From Lysinibacillus cavernae (GTDB taxonomy: Bacteria > Bacillota > Bacilli > Bacillales_A > Planococcaceae): a stretch of DNA of 64,000 nucleotides. The DNA lies in NCBI RefSeq assembly GCF_009724685.1, contig NZ_WMEF01000009.1, forward strand, positions 1 through 64,000, read 5' to 3'. This document shows, one piece after another, positions 8,460-19,415 of the stretch. The translations under genes were made by a program, and so were the position numbers. Positions within the stretch are counted from its first letter, which is position 1; each line of letters starts with the position of its first letter. A model generated the notes under the pieces. The model was given only the letters and a program-made list of their open reading frames with translations, had not been told where the DNA came from and searched no databases.

Positions 8460-9200
8460 CTAATAGCACACTTTTTCTAAATATAACCCTTGTGGTGGTG
8501 CGGTTTTACCCGCCTTATTTCGATCTTCAGAGGCGACTACAAGAGCCACGTTATCAATCGTACGGCGACCTACCCCAACCTCCCAAAGCGTACCTGCTAT
8601 AATACGCACCATATTATATAGGAAACCATTTCCTTCGATAATCATGTGGAGTTCTTCTCCATGCCATTCAAATTGCAATGTCGTTACTGTACGTATTTTA
8701 TCCTTCACACTTGTATTCGCTGCACAAAAGCATGAAAAGTCATGTGTACCGATGATAGCCTTAGCTGCCTCTTGCATCGCCTCTACATCGGGTTTGACAC
8801 CATTTGTCTCAACTGTATAATGCCTACGAAATGGACTTTGTACAGTCTCACAAGACCAGATATAGCGGTACCGCTTCCCCGTCACACTGTAGCGTGCATG
8901 AAAGTCATGTGCCACTTCCTCTACCGACAATACGCGAATATCTTTTGGCAGTTGCACATTCAGAGCCTTGCAATACTTATCTACTGGAATGGCGAGTGGT
9001 GTATCGAAATGCAATGTTTGCCCTGTTGCATGAACTCTCGCATCCGTACGCCCACTTGCAGTTACTTTGATTTTTTCACCCTTATGCATAATGGCTAGTA
9101 CACGCTCAAGCTCAGCCTGTACTGTACGTTCACCAGGCTGTACTTGATAACCTGAGAAATGCGTGCCATCATAACTAATAATTATCTTTAAACGTCGCAT
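8460..9200 (-). CDS. truA: tRNA pseudouridine(38-40) synthase TruA
   Basis: A protein of 246 residues that isomerises uridines 38, 39 and 40 in the tRNA anticodon arm. The catalytic aspartate is Asp53 in SGRTDARVHA; the opening IISYDGTHFSGYQ (8-20) and the late FLYNMVRIIAGTL complete the two-lobed fold. It lies 14 bases after ecfT, as in B. subtilis, where truA also sits between ecfT and rplM. Confidence 0.95.
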   Translation of the reverse strand: MRRLKIIISYDGTHFSGYQVQPGERTVQAELERVLAIMHKGEKIKVTASGRTDARVHATGQTLHFDTPLAIPVDKYCKALNVQLPKDIRVLSVEEVAHDFHARYSVTGKRYRYIWSCETVQSPFRRHYTVETNGVKPDVEAMQEAAKAIIGTHDFSCFCAANTSVKDKIRTVTTLQFEWHGEELHMIIEGNGFLYNMVRIIAGTLWEVGVGRRTIDNVALVVASEDRNKAGKTAPPQGLYLEKVCY

Positions 9201-9214
9201 AAAGCATACTCCTT

Positions 9215-10012
9215 TTAACTTCTATAGAAGAACAGCAATACACCTATTGCTACTAATAACACAAGCGCAAATGTGTCACCCATATCCCATTTTAATCTGC
9301 GGTATCTAGTACGACCTTCACCACCACGGTAGCCTCTTACCTCCATCGCTGTTGCTAAATCCTCAGCTCTCTTAAAGGCGCTGACAAAGAGAGGTACTAG
9401 TAAAGGAACCACGGCTTTTATACGGTCTTTTATCGGACCAGAGGATAAATCCGAGCCTCGTGCCATTTGAGCCTTCATAATCTTATCTGTCTCATCCATT
9501 AAGGTTGGGATGAAGCGCAAAGAAATGGACATCATTAAAGCCAATTCATGTACTGGCACTTTAATTGCTTTTAATGGATTTAAAAGAACCTCAATACCAT
9601 CTGTAATGGATATCGGTGATGTTGTTAAGGTTAAGATCGATGTCATAAATACTAATACTAGAAAACGTATTGAAATATATATTCCTCGTCTGATTCCTTC
9701 ATCGTAAATCGTAATGAACTTTGATTCAAAAATAGGAACCCCTTCCTTCGTCATAAATATATGGAGAAGGAATGTGAAAGCCATTAAAAAGAGAACGGGC
9801 TTTAGACCATTAATCAAAAAATACAGACGAATGCGTGATATTAATACAATCAGTAGTGTGAATGCCAATAGCATGGCATACGTCAAAGTATTGTTGGCCA
9901 AAAATACAATAATAATAAAGGCAAATACAAAGATCAGCTTTGAACGTGGATCGAGCTTATGAACGGGTGAATCTCCTGGGAGGAAGCGTCCAAAAATCAT
10001 TTTTTCCATCAT
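9215..10012 (-). CDS. ecfT: ECF transporter transmembrane subunit EcfT
   Basis: A membrane protein of 265 residues with about five to six helices. The two arginine-containing coupling motifs, ARGSDL (about 184-189) and VRGYRGG (about 227-233), contact the ATPases. With EcfA1, EcfA2 and exchangeable S components it imports vitamins such as biotin, riboflavin, folate or thiamine. Its start overlaps the ecfA2 stop by four bases (ATGA), so translation is probably coupled. No S component lies in the window, as expected for a group II system. Confidence 0.93.
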   Translation of the reverse strand: MMEKMIFGRFLPGDSPVHKLDPRSKLIFVFAFIIIVFLANNTLTYAMLLAFTLLIVLISRIRLYFLINGLKPVLFLMAFTFLLHIFMTKEGVPIFESKFITIYDEGIRRGIYISIRFLVLVFMTSILTLTTSPISITDGIEVLLNPLKAIKVPVHELALMMSISLRFIPTLMDETDKIMKAQMARGSDLSSGPIKDRIKAVVPLLVPLFVSAFKRAEDLATAMEVRGYRGGEGRTRYRRLKWDMGDTFALVLLVAIGVLLFFYRS

Positions 10013-10881
10013 GACTCTGCACGCTCCTCTCTCAGCACTTGCGCGATTTCAGCCGCAAGTTCCTCCTCAGTCAAGCAAACCTTTGATAAGGGATGACCCA
10101 TCATGTGCTCAATCTTATGCTGGAAACGGACAATACGTGGTGGCTCTAAGCGGAAATTCTTTAAAGTTGCAACATCCTTAAAAATAACCCGTGGTGTCCC
10201 ACTTAAGACATTTTTTCCTTCATGCATGATAACAATATTATCTGCATATCGAGCAGCGTCTTCCATACTATGTGTCACTAGAATGGTTGTGAGATGACGT
10301 TCTTGATGGAGCTGATAAAACATATCCATAATTTCTTTTTGACCTCGTGGATCGAGACCAGCTGTTGGCTCATCCAGAACAATAACCTCAGGGTCCATTG
10401 CTAAAACACCTGCAATCGCCACTCGACGCATTTGACCACCTGATAAATCGAACGGTGACTTCTCAAGAACGTTATCAGGTAAACCAACTAAACTGACAAG
10501 TTGTCTTGCACGCGCTTTAGCCTCTTCCTCTGATACGCCAAAGTTCATTGGCCCAAACATAATATCTTTTAAAACTGTTTCCTCAAATAATTGATGCTCA
10601 GGGAATTGAAAGACAATACCGACCTTTTGCCGTACTGCTTTTAAATCCTTTGCTTTTTTCCCAGCTACAATAAGGCGATCCCCAATATGTACTTCTCCTG
10701 AAGTAGGTCTTAGAAGTGCGTTAAAATGCTGAAGAATTGTCGATTTACCTGAACCGGTATGGCCAATAATCGCTTGATAGGTATGTGAAGGGATGTCAAA
10801 ATCCACATCGAATAATGCCCGTTTCTCAAATGGGGTACCTTGAGCATAGGCATAGCTTACTTGTTGAAGTTTGATGTCCAT
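10009..10881 (-). CDS. ecfA2: ECF transporter ATPase EcfA2
   Basis: An ABC ATPase of 290 residues with Walker A GHTGSGKST (40-48), signature LSGGQMRRVA, Walker B VIVLDEPTAG and the switch histidine in LVTHSME. The long C-terminal extension is typical of the EcfA2 half. It heterodimerises with EcfA1 to power EcfT. Its first 25 bases overlap the end of ecfA1. Confidence 0.93.
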   Translation of the reverse strand: MDIKLQQVSYAYAQGTPFEKRALFDVDFDIPSHTYQAIIGHTGSGKSTILQHFNALLRPTSGEVHIGDRLIVAGKKAKDLKAVRQKVGIVFQFPEHQLFEETVLKDIMFGPMNFGVSEEEAKARARQLVSLVGLPDNVLEKSPFDLSGGQMRRVAIAGVLAMDPEVIVLDEPTAGLDPRGQKEIMDMFYQLHQERHLTTILVTHSMEDAARYADNIVIMHEGKNVLSGTPRVIFKDVATLKNFRLEPPRIVRFQHKIEHMMGHPLSKVCLTEEELAAEIAQVLREERAES

Positions 10882-11702
10882 AAATCATTCACCAACTCTT
10901 CTTCTGACATATGTTGTCCCATTAACGGAACACCTTCCTTTTGCAATAGCTTTGATAACTTCAAGGCAAATGGTAAATCTAGTCCAAACTCAACTAGCTT
11001 GTCCCCAAGTGCAAAAATTTCAGCAGGTGTACCTTCTGCAAACTTCTTACCATCATTCATAAAAAGAACACGATCTGCTAGCATTGCCTCTTCTAAATCA
11101 TGAGTTATCGATAATACGGTTAATCCTGTTTCAGCACGTAATGTTTGAACAGTTTGTAACACCTCTGCACGCCCTTGAGGATCTAACATAGACGTAGCCT
11201 CATCTAAAATAAGAAGTTTAGGTTTCAATGCAAGTGCTCCAGCAATAGCAACACGCTGTTTCTGCCCTCCTGATAAATGATGCGGCTCATGGTCTAAAAA
11301 CTGGTTCATTTTTACTTGCTCCAGTGCATCATGTACACGTTTCACCATATCCTCAAAAGGTATACCGTTGTTCTCTAATGCAAATGCAACGTCATCCTGA
11401 ACGGTTGCACCGACGAATTGATTGTCAGGGTTTTGAAAAACCATTCCCATTAGAGAACGAGATTCCCAAAGATTCTCCTCACATAATGGTTCACGTAATA
11501 CTCTTACATCCCCCTGTTGAGGAAATAGCAAGCCATTCATCAGCTTGGCAATAGTGGATTTACCTGAACCGTTATGTCCAACTATGGCAATCCATTCTCC
11601 TTCTTCAACAGCAAAGCTAACGTTATCGACAGCATTTCGACTGTTTTGATCTTCTGGTGTATATGAAAAAGTCACATTATTTAAAGATAAAATTTCAGGC
11701 AT
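10857..11702 (-). CDS. ecfA1: ECF transporter ATPase EcfA1
   Basis: An ABC ATPase of 281 residues with Walker A GHNGSGKST (42-50), signature LSGGQKQRVA, Walker B LLILDEATS and switch histidine in SITHDLE. First gene of the ecfA1-ecfA2-ecfT-truA string. The start is placed at ATG behind GAGAGGAG. In B. subtilis (ybxA) it directly follows rplQ; here 427 non-coding bases with two terminators intervene, so the ECF genes probably have their own promoter. Confidence 0.93.
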   Translation of the reverse strand: MPEILSLNNVTFSYTPEDQNSRNAVDNVSFAVEEGEWIAIVGHNGSGKSTIAKLMNGLLFPQQGDVRVLREPLCEENLWESRSLMGMVFQNPDNQFVGATVQDDVAFALENNGIPFEDMVKRVHDALEQVKMNQFLDHEPHHLSGGQKQRVAIAGALALKPKLLILDEATSMLDPQGRAEVLQTVQTLRAETGLTVLSITHDLEEAMLADRVLFMNDGKKFAEGTPAEIFALGDKLVEFGLDLPFALKLSKLLQKEGVPLMGQHMSEEELVNDLWTSNFNK

Positions 11703-12076
11703 TTCTAGAACTCCTCTCTACATGCTCAGCTCTACTAACTAACTTACACTTTTTTATGTATGAATTCTACTACAATACGTATGTCGATAAAAGAAAAATA
11801 CTACAATAACAACTTAATTTGGTGATGGGCTTTCAAGCAGCTAAAGAAAATCCATATATTAAAAAAAGCACCACAAATTGGCGCTATCCTACCTAATAAA
11901 AAAGCGCGCACCTCATTCAATAGAAATGCGCTAGTTGATACATTTACAAGAAATACGGGTGCTCAAGCCCTTATTTCTCCTGAATGAGGTGCGGAGAGCT
12001 AAACGAGACGCCACACCATTGAGTGTCCGCTCATCATAACGCTCAGCTTAATTATTTGTCGTATAAATCATTTATA
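11703..12076. other. Gap between rplQ and ecfA1 with hairpins
   Basis: No gene is visible. It holds a terminator-like hairpin (11902-11932), a long inverted repeat (11907-11993) and the ecfA1 upstream region. Confidence 0.5.
11907..11993. repeat. Imperfect 21-base inverted repeat with alternative hairpins
   Basis: Arms 11907-11927 and 11973-11993 are complementary at 19 of 21 positions. The left arm can instead form a short terminator hairpin (AGCGC...GCGCT with an A-run before it, so a T-run on the minus strand). The right arm overlaps a second hairpin, GAAATACGGG (11950-11959) with CCCTTATTTC (11968-11977). These folds exclude each other. Confidence 0.6.
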
Positions 12077-12108
12077 AAAGAAAGAGGGTGGTGATTCCCA
12101 CCCTCTTC
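12076..12108 (-). terminator. Intrinsic terminator after rplQ
   Basis: AAGAGGGTGG and CCACCCTCTT form a 10-bp stem with a short loop. It lies just after rplQ on the minus strand. The T-run is weak, but the stem is strong. Confidence 0.75.
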
Positions 12109-12129
12109 ACCACAAGTCTTCTCTTATGA

Positions 12130-12510
12130 TTAAACTAGTTCAATCACAACAACAGGTGCACCGTCACCACGACGAGGACCTACTTTAAGAATACGAGTGT
12201 AACCACCTTGACGCTCTGCATAACGTGGTGCAACATCATCAAATAACTTTTGAAGTGCAAATGATGTTGATTCGTTACCTTCTGCATCAGTCGTTGTTAC
12301 TAGTTCACGACGGATGAATGCAGCAGCTTGACGGCGTGCATGTAAATCTCCGCGTTTACCTAAAGTAATCATTTTTTCAACAGCTTTACGTACTTCTTTA
12401 GCGCGAGCCTCAGTAGTTTCGATACGCTCGTTGATGATTAAATCAGTAGCTAAGTCACGTAACATCGCTTTACGTTGAGAACTTGTACGACCAAGTTTTC
12501 TGTAACCCAT
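12130..12510 (-). CDS. rplQ: 50S ribosomal protein L17
   Basis: A protein of 126 residues opening [19 protein letters not shown] and closing with VVVIELV. L17 sits near the polypeptide exit tunnel, interacting with L22 and L32. Last gene of the infA-to-rplQ operon; the strong terminator downstream marks its end. Confidence 0.97.
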   Translation of the reverse strand: MGYRKLGRTSSQRKAMLRDLATDLIINERIETTEARAKEVRKAVEKMITLGKRGDLHARRQAAAFIRRELVTTTDAEGNESTSFALQKLFDDVAPRYAERQGGYTRILKVGPRRGDGAPVVVIELV

Positions 12511-12567
12511 GGATGTTTCCCTCCTTTATAGAAAAAAATCTGATCTTGTTAGTTGTGTTTAAATCGC

Positions 12568-13512
12568 TTAGTCTTCTTTGCGTAATCCTAAACCAAGCTC
12601 TTCTAACTTCGCTTTTACTTCTTCTAATGACTTACGTCCAAGGTTACGAACTTTCATCATATCGTCTTCTGATTTATTCGCAAGTTCTAGTACTGTATTA
12701 ATACCAGCGCGTTTTAAACAGTTATAAGAACGAACAGAAAGATCAAGTTCTTCGATAGTCATCTCTAAAACTTTTTCTTTTTGGTCTTCTTCTTTTTCGA
12801 CCATGATTTCAGCAGTTTGTGCCTCATCCGTCATGCCAACGAAGATGTTAAGATGCTCGGTTAAAATTTTTGCTCCGAGCGAAATCGCCTCTTTCGGACC
12901 GATGCTGCCATCTGTCCACACATCAAGAGAAAGTTTATCGTAGTCAGAAGACTGACCTACACGAGTATTTTCCACTTGGAAATTGACGCGTGATACTGGA
13001 GTGTAAATAGAGTCGATCGGGATCACGCCGATAGGAAGATCCTCACGTTTGTTTTGATCAGCAGGAGTGTAACCACGGCCGCGTTGTGCATACATACGCA
13101 TACGTAAATGACCGTTTTTAGCGATTGTTGCAATATATAGATCTGGGTTTAAAATTTCTACGTCACTGTCATGTGTAATGTCAGCAGCCGTAACTGTACC
13201 ATCGCCTTTAACATCAATCTCAATAACTTTTTCTTCGTCAGAGTAGATTTTAAGAGCTAGTTTTTTCACGTTCAAAATGATTGAAGCTACATCTTCTACT
13301 ACGCCTTCTACAGTTGAGAATTCGTGAAGAACACCATCAATTTGAATTGAAGTGACAGCAGCTCCTGGTAATGAAGACAGAAGGATACGACGTAAAGAAT
13401 TACCCAAAGTGTTCCCATATCCGCGTTCAAGCGGTTCTACAACAAACTTTCCATATTTGGAATCTTCGCTGATCTCCACCGTTTCAATCTTTGGTTTTTC
13501 AATTTCGATCAT
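12568..13512 (-). CDS. rpoA: RNA polymerase alpha subunit
   Basis: A protein of 314 residues, the same as I recall for B. subtilis. The N-terminal dimerisation and assembly domain (about 1-230) contains [19 protein letters not shown]; the C-terminal domain (about 245-310) contains the helix-hairpin-helix [20 protein letters not shown] that binds UP elements and activators. It is encoded among ribosomal protein genes, coupling polymerase and ribosome synthesis. Confidence 0.97.
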   Translation of the reverse strand: MIEIEKPKIETVEISEDSKYGKFVVEPLERGYGNTLGNSLRRILLSSLPGAAVTSIQIDGVLHEFSTVEGVVEDVASIILNVKKLALKIYSDEEKVIEIDVKGDGTVTAADITHDSDVEILNPDLYIATIAKNGHLRMRMYAQRGRGYTPADQNKREDLPIGVIPIDSIYTPVSRVNFQVENTRVGQSSDYDKLSLDVWTDGSIGPKEAISLGAKILTEHLNIFVGMTDEAQTAEIMVEKEEDQKEKVLEMTIEELDLSVRSYNCLKRAGINTVLELANKSEDDMMKVRNLGRKSLEEVKAKLEELGLGLRKED

Positions 13513-13651
13513 TTTATTTACCCTCCTTCAAAACATCGAATGTATAGGTTCTTTCCATCATAGATTCGATCGTCAATGACGTATCGTTTATTATCTGCAC
13601 AAGACAGTCTGTACAAAAAATGATGTTCTCATACAATATGAGACGCACCCA

Positions 13652-14059
<408 letters not shown>

Positions 14060-14066
14060 TTACCAA

Positions 14067-14432
14067 TTATTTTTTCTTGTTCGCAACTGTTTTACGAGGA
14101 CCTTTACGCGTACGCGCATTGTTCTTCGTATTTTGACCACGAACAGGTAAGCCACGACGGTGACGGATACCACGGAATGAACCGATTTCCATCAGACGTT
14201 TAATATTTAATGAAGTTTCGCGACGTAAGTCACCTTCAAGTTTGTAAGAATCTAATTGTTCACGGATTTTGTTTAACTCATCTTCAGTTAAGTCGCGTAC
14301 GCGTGTATCTTCTGAGATACCTGCATCAACTAGTACTTTCTGAGCTGTAGTTTTACCAATACCGAAAATGTACGTTAATGAAATTACCACGCGTTTGTCG
14401 CGAGGAATATCAACACCAGCAATACGTGCCAT
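14067..14432 (-). CDS. rpsM: 30S ribosomal protein S13
   Basis: A protein of 121 residues with the N-terminal helix-two-turn-helix core ([23 protein letters not shown]) and a basic extended tail (RTRKGPRKT) that touches P-site tRNA. It is a head protein that bridges to L5 in the 50S subunit. Confidence 0.97.
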   Translation of the reverse strand: MARIAGVDIPRDKRVVISLTYIFGIGKTTAQKVLVDAGISEDTRVRDLTEDELNKIREQLDSYKLEGDLRRETSLNIKRLMEIGSFRGIRHRRGLPVRGQNTKNNARTRKGPRKTVANKKK

Positions 14433-14456
14433 GTACGTTGTGCACCTCCTTTAGAA

Positions 14457-14570
<114 letters not shown>

Positions 14571-14607
14571 CTAACCTAACCTCCTTAGTAGTCCGGAGCG
14601 CAAAAGA

Positions 14608-14826
14608 TTATTTAAAACGGTATGTGATACGACCGCGAGTTAAATCATAAGGAGATAACTCGATAGTAACCTTATCTCCAGGTAGAATACGGATAAAGTG
14701 CATACGAATCTTACCAGATACGTGTGCTAGAATCACATGTCCATTTTCTAATTCTACCTTAAACATCGCGTTTGGCAAAGTCTCAACAACTGTCCCTTCG
14801 ACTTCAATTACATCATCTTTCGCCAT
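14608..14826 (-). CDS. infA: Translation initiation factor IF-1
   Basis: A single OB-fold protein of 72 residues ([11 protein letters not shown] at the start, [13 protein letters not shown] at the end). It occupies the 30S A site during initiation and helps IF-2 and IF-3. It begins the alpha-type operon here: a promoter and a leader of about 300 bases lie upstream, where B. subtilis has map and a KOW-protein gene. Confidence 0.97.
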   Translation of the reverse strand: MAKDDVIEVEGTVVETLPNAMFKVELENGHVILAHVSGKIRMHFIRILPGDKVTIELSPYDLTRGRITYRFK

Positions 14827-15132
14827 CTACTCTGTCTCCTCTCTATATGCAAATTCAAGTTCTCATCGTTACATCAAACGGATATCTGCTGCAACTATAG
14901 AAGCAACCTCGTTTCAACATATGTTTGGATTGTATGAGAGATGTTTGAAAGACGCTCGTCTGGTTTCGCTTCACACAATCCACGGAATATACAGAACCAG
15001 CAAGGGCACTGAATCTCCCATGTTTACACGAATACCGGAATGTCTTTGATGAGATATTCATACCCGTTACACAGATGCTTCCACGAAACCCATTATACTC
15101 CTCCAAAAAGTATGTTGCACTTTTTAAAAGAA
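14827..15132 (-). promoter_or_regulatory. Structured leader of the infA operon
   Basis: About 300 untranslated bases follow the promoter at 15134-15162. A clear stem pairs GGATTGTGTGA (14981-14971) with TCATACAATCC (14937-14927), 11 bp with one G-U. Inside it AGAC and GTCT form a smaller hairpin. A mini-ORF of eight codons (MGFVEASV) sits behind a good GGAGG site near 15093-15104, but the same TATAAT could also be the -10 of a second promoter. Autoregulation by an operon product is possible; this is inference. Confidence 0.45.
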
Positions 15133-15133
15133 A

Positions 15134-15162
15134 TATATACCGGGCACAATATGCTTTTGCAA
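15134..15162 (-). promoter_or_regulatory. Promoter of the infA operon
   Basis: TTGCAA (15162-15157), 17 bases, TATATA (15139-15134), a good vegetative promoter between adk and infA. Confidence 0.65.
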
Positions 15163-15179
15163 CTCTCAAAAAATTATGT

Positions 15180-15949
<770 letters not shown>

Positions 15950-15962
15950 CTAAAAACCAACA

Positions 15963-17258
15963 TTACTTCATAAAGCCTTTGTAGTGACGTTTAACAAGTT
16001 GAGATTCTAGCTGTTTCATCGTTTCGAGCGCTACGCCGACTACGATAATAATACTAGTACCACCGATCTGCACTGAGGCAGGTAAATTCATAAAGTTAAT
16101 GAACACAATCGGCATTACAGCAATAACAGTTAAGAATATCGCACCAACAAATGTCAGACGATATAACACGCTTGTTAAATACGCTTGAGTGTTTTCACCA
16201 GGGCGAATACCCGGGATGTAAGCACCTTGTTTTTTCAAGTTATCTGCCACATTTTCTGGATTCACTTGAATGAATGCGTAGAAATATGTGAACGCGACGA
16301 TCAATGCAACGTAAATAATCATTCCAACAGGTTTTGTATAATCAAACGTGTTTTCAATGAAAGACGTTACGTCATTTTGACCAAAGAACGTAGCTAACGT
16401 ACGTGGTGTAACAATAAACGCTACTGAAAAGATTACCGGAATAACCCCTGCAGCATTTACTTTTAACGGTAAATGTGTTTGTTGACCACCAGTTTGTTGA
16501 TTACGTCCAGTAACTCGTTTTGCATATTGAATTGGAATTTTACGAAGTGCTTGTTGCACGTAAATTACTCCAACAACAACTGCAAGTAATACTAATACAA
16601 GCAATGCAAGGATGATGATGTTGATAAATAATTTATCTCCAGCACCCTCAATTTGCTGTGCAAAGATTTGGTTAACTCCTGTAGGCAATGCTGCAACGAT
16701 ACCTGCGAAAATGACAACAGAAATACCATTACCAACACCAGTTGCAGTAATTTGATCTGCAAGCCATACAAGGAAAGCTGTACCCGCTGTCAATACAATA
16801 GCGATTGTAACATATGATAGAATCGATTCGTCTTTAATCAAAGACCCGCCATACATTCTATTGAAACCAAATGACATAGCGAATGATTGAATAAAAGCAA
16901 GAATAATAGTAAAGTAGCGAGTAAATTGTGCAAGCTTACGTCTTCCGACTTCACCTTGCTTTGCCCATTCAGCAAATTTAGGTACTACGTCCATTTGCAA
17001 TAACTGAACAATAATTGAGGCTGTGATGTAAGGCATAATCCCCATCGCAAAGATAGAGAAATTCTTTAAAGCACCACCGCCGAAAGTATTGAGGAAACCA
17101 ACGAGGTTAAACTCATCAGTTGCCTTTAATACATTAGCGTCAACGTTTGGCACTGGAATGAATGTTCCAATACGAAAAACGATTAACATTAAAAGAGTGA
17201 AAATGATCTTATTTCTTATATCTCGAACACGCATAAAGTTAGAGATTGTCTGAAACAT
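15963..17258 (-). CDS. secY: Preprotein translocase channel subunit SecY
   Basis: A protein of 431 residues with ten predicted membrane helices. It starts [18 protein letters not shown] and has the plug-region motif GGGALKNFSIFAMGIMPYI (59-77). With SecE (encoded at 49883 in this window) and SecG it forms the protein-conducting channel. Its ATG overlaps the rplO stop by one base (TAATG), so translation is likely coupled. Confidence 0.97.
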   Translation of the reverse strand: MFQTISNFMRVRDIRNKIIFTLLMLIVFRIGTFIPVPNVDANVLKATDEFNLVGFLNTFGGGALKNFSIFAMGIMPYITASIIVQLLQMDVVPKFAEWAKQGEVGRRKLAQFTRYFTIILAFIQSFAMSFGFNRMYGGSLIKDESILSYVTIAIVLTAGTAFLVWLADQITATGVGNGISVVIFAGIVAALPTGVNQIFAQQIEGAGDKLFINIIILALLVLVLLAVVVGVIYVQQALRKIPIQYAKRVTGRNQQTGGQQTHLPLKVNAAGVIPVIFSVAFIVTPRTLATFFGQNDVTSFIENTFDYTKPVGMIIYVALIVAFTYFYAFIQVNPENVADNLKKQGAYIPGIRPGENTQAYLTSVLYRLTFVGAIFLTVIAVMPIVFINFMNLPASVQIGGTSIIIVVGVALETMKQLESQLVKRHYKGFMK

Positions 17259-17698
17259 TAAATCACCTCAGTAGTTCCGCCGGCATTTTCAATTGCTTCT
17301 TTAGCCGAAGCTGAGAATTTATGAGCTTTTACTGTAAGCTTTTTGTTAAGAGTTCCGTTTCCAAGAACTTTAATTCCAGCTTTTTCATTGCTCACTAAAC
17401 CTGTTTCAAGTAATAATGCAGTTGTTACTTCTGCACCATCTTCGAAACGATTTAATGTGTCAAGATTAACGATCGCGTATTCTTTACGGTTAATGTTAGT
17501 AAAGCCGCGTTTCGGTAAACGACGGAATAAAGGGTTTTGACCACCTTCGAATCCTGGGCGTACACCGCCGCCAGAACGAGAGTTTTGACCTTTATGACCT
17601 CTACCTGCAGTTTTACCGTTACCAGAACCGATACCGCGACCTACGCGGTTACGTACTTTACGGGAACCTTCTGCTGGTTTTAACTCATGAAGTTTCAT
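17258..17698 (-). CDS. rplO: 50S ribosomal protein L15
   Basis: A protein of 146 residues starting [14 protein letters not shown], with the Gly/Arg-rich N-terminal extension ([20 protein letters not shown]) that threads into 23S rRNA. The start is ATG 17698; an in-frame GTG at 17710 overlaps the AAGGAGGTG site and cannot be the start. Confidence 0.96.
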   Translation of the reverse strand: MKLHELKPAEGSRKVRNRVGRGIGSGNGKTAGRGHKGQNSRSGGGVRPGFEGGQNPLFRRLPKRGFTNINRKEYAIVNLDTLNRFEDGAEVTTALLLETGLVSNEKAGIKVLGNGTLNKKLTVKAHKFSASAKEAIENAGGTTEVI

Positions 17699-17732
17699 AT
17701 TGGATGGCACCTCCTTGTTCGTTAATTAAAAA

Positions 17733-17915
17733 TTAGTTTTCTTTTACAGTAACTAAGTGTGCTACTACATCAATCATACCGCGAGTTGCTGCATTATCAG
17801 CTTTCTCTACAGTTTGGTTTAATTTACGTAAACCTAATGCTTCAATAGTTTTGCGTTGTGCTGGTTTAGAACCAATCACAGATTTTGTAAGGGTGATTTC
17901 TAATTTGTTAGCCAT
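17733..17915 (-). CDS. rpmD: 50S ribosomal protein L30
   Basis: A short protein of 60 residues ([27 protein letters not shown] in its first half), the usual bacterial size. It lies between rpsE and rplO in the spc operon. Confidence 0.96.
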   Translation of the reverse strand: MANKLEITLTKSVIGSKPAQRKTIEALGLRKLNQTVEKADNAATRGMIDVVAHLVTVKEN

Positions 17916-17928
17916 TATTATTCCCCCC

Positions 17929-18432
17929 TTATCCTAATATTTCTTCCACTGATTTACCACGTAATTTTGCTACGTCCTCTACGCGTTTTAATTCAGTTAA
18001 ACCTTGAACAGTTGCACGAACCATATTGATTGGTGTATTTGATCCAAGTGATTTAGAAAGAATATCAGTAATACCAGCTAGTTCTAGTACGGCACGTACT
18101 GGACCACCAGCGATAACCCCTGTACCAGGAGCAGCAGGTTTAATTAAGATTTCTCCTGCACCGAAGCGACCAAGCACTAAGTGTGGAGTTGTTCCACCAA
18201 CACGTGGCACTTCTACTAAGTTTTTCTTCGCATCTTCAACAGCTTTACGGATAGCATCTGGAACCTCTTGAGCTTTACCAGTACCGAAACCTACATGACC
18301 GTTTCTATCGCCAACAACAACTAGTGCTGTGAAGCGGAAGCGACGTCCACCTTTAACAACTTTAGCAACACGGTTAATAGTAACTACGCGTTCTTCAAGT
18401 TCTCCAAGTTTGTTTGCGTCAATTCGACTCAT
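17929..18432 (-). CDS. rpsE: 30S ribosomal protein S5
   Basis: A protein of 167 residues with an N-terminal double-stranded RNA-binding domain ([17 protein letters not shown], about 33-49) and a C-terminal S5 domain. S5 lines the mRNA entry tunnel and affects decoding accuracy. The loop altered in spectinomycin-resistant mutants of other species (around residues 20-30, [10 protein letters not shown]) looks wild type. Confidence 0.97.
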
Positions 18433-18453
18433 GAAATGTGTCCCTCCTTCTTA

Positions 18454-18813
18454 TTAAAATTCTAAACCATTCTCACGTGCAGCTTCAGCTAAAGCTTTTA
18501 CGCGTCCATGATATAAGTAACCACCACGGTCAAATACTACAGCAGTAATATTTTTTTCCGTAGCGCGTTTCGCGATTGTTTCACCGATTTTTGATGCAGC
18601 TTCAACATTGCAACCAGCACCTTCAAAACCATTCTCTTGAGAAGATGCGCTAACAATTGTTACGCCTGCTACGTCATCGATAAGTTGAGCGTAGATGTTC
18701 TTGTTAGAACGGAATACGTTTAAGCGTGGACGCTCAGCAGTACCCGAAATTTTAGAACGAACTCGCGCATGACGTTTTTTACGAACTTGATTTTTATCCT
18801 GTTTCGTAATCAC
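18454..18813 (-). CDS. rplR: 50S ribosomal protein L18
   Basis: A 5S rRNA-binding protein of 119 residues, with the conserved [21 protein letters not shown] segment and the end [22 protein letters not shown] choose GTG 18813 as the start: AAAGGAG lies eight bases upstream, while the GTG at 18822 overlaps that site. This start matches the length of B. subtilis L18. Confidence 0.95.
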   Translation of the reverse strand: MITKQDKNQVRKKRHARVRSKISGTAERPRLNVFRSNKNIYAQLIDDVAGVTIVSASSQENGFEGAGCNVEAASKIGETIAKRATEKNITAVVFDRGGYLYHGRVKALAEAARENGLEF

Positions 18814-18845
18814 AAGGGTCACTCCTTTCTAATGCTTAGGCAGCA

Positions 18846-19385
18846 TTATTTACCTGTTTTACCTTCTTTACGACGAACGTATTCGCCTTCGTAACGGATA
18901 CCTTTACCTTTATACGGCTCTGGTGGACGAACGTCACGGATGTTAGATGCAAGAGCGCCAACGCGTTCTTTGCTAATACCTTTAACGATGATCTTAGTAT
19001 TAGTAGGAACTTCTACTTCTAGACCATCTTCAGGTGTGAACTCAACCGGGTGAGAGTAACCTACGTTAAGAACAAGTTTTTTTCCTTGTAATTGCGCACG
19101 GTAACCTACACCGATTAGTTCTAAAGATTTTTCGAAACCTGCAGAAACACCAGTAACCATGTTCGCTAGAAGCGCACGAGTGGTACCGTGGTTTGTGCGG
19201 TGTTCTTTTGAATCAGAAGGACGTGATACAGAGATTACGTTACCCTCTTGCTCAATTTTCATATCTTGGTGGAAAGAACGAACAAGTTCGCCTTTAGGAC
19301 CTTTAACAGTAACAGTGTTGTCAGCTGCAACAGTAACAGTTACGTTAGCTGGTACCTCGATAATTTTTTTACCTACACGAGACAT
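18846..19385 (-). CDS. rplF: 50S ribosomal protein L6
   Basis: A protein of 179 residues with two similar alpha/beta domains and the closing motif [15 protein letters not shown]6 is located near the sarcin-ricin loop and GTPase centre, and is a late assembly protein in Bacillus. It lies 30 bases after rpsH in the spc operon. Confidence 0.97.
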   Translation of the reverse strand: MSRVGKKIIEVPANVTVTVAADNTVTVKGPKGELVRSFHQDMKIEQEGNVISVSRPSDSKEHRTNHGTTRALLANMVTGVSAGFEKSLELIGVGYRAQLQGKKLVLNVGYSHPVEFTPEDGLEVEVPTNTKIIVKGISKERVGALASNIRDVRPPEPYKGKGIRYEGEYVRRKEGKTGK

Positions 19386-19415
19386 TTAGTTGCACCTCCA
19401 TTCATTTATTGCTAA

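Noticed and set aside
14855-15169. Minus-strand reading frame of 104 codons upstream of infA
   Set aside because: It has no ribosome site, starts in the promoter, has unusual Cys/Ser-rich composition and overlaps the structured leader. I read the region as untranslated. A frameshifted KOW gene was considered, but none of the three frames resembles that family.
15963-17258. A second translocase or accessory Sec system
   Set aside because: SecY is of standard length and lies in the spc operon, with SecE in its usual place; nothing suggests SecY2.
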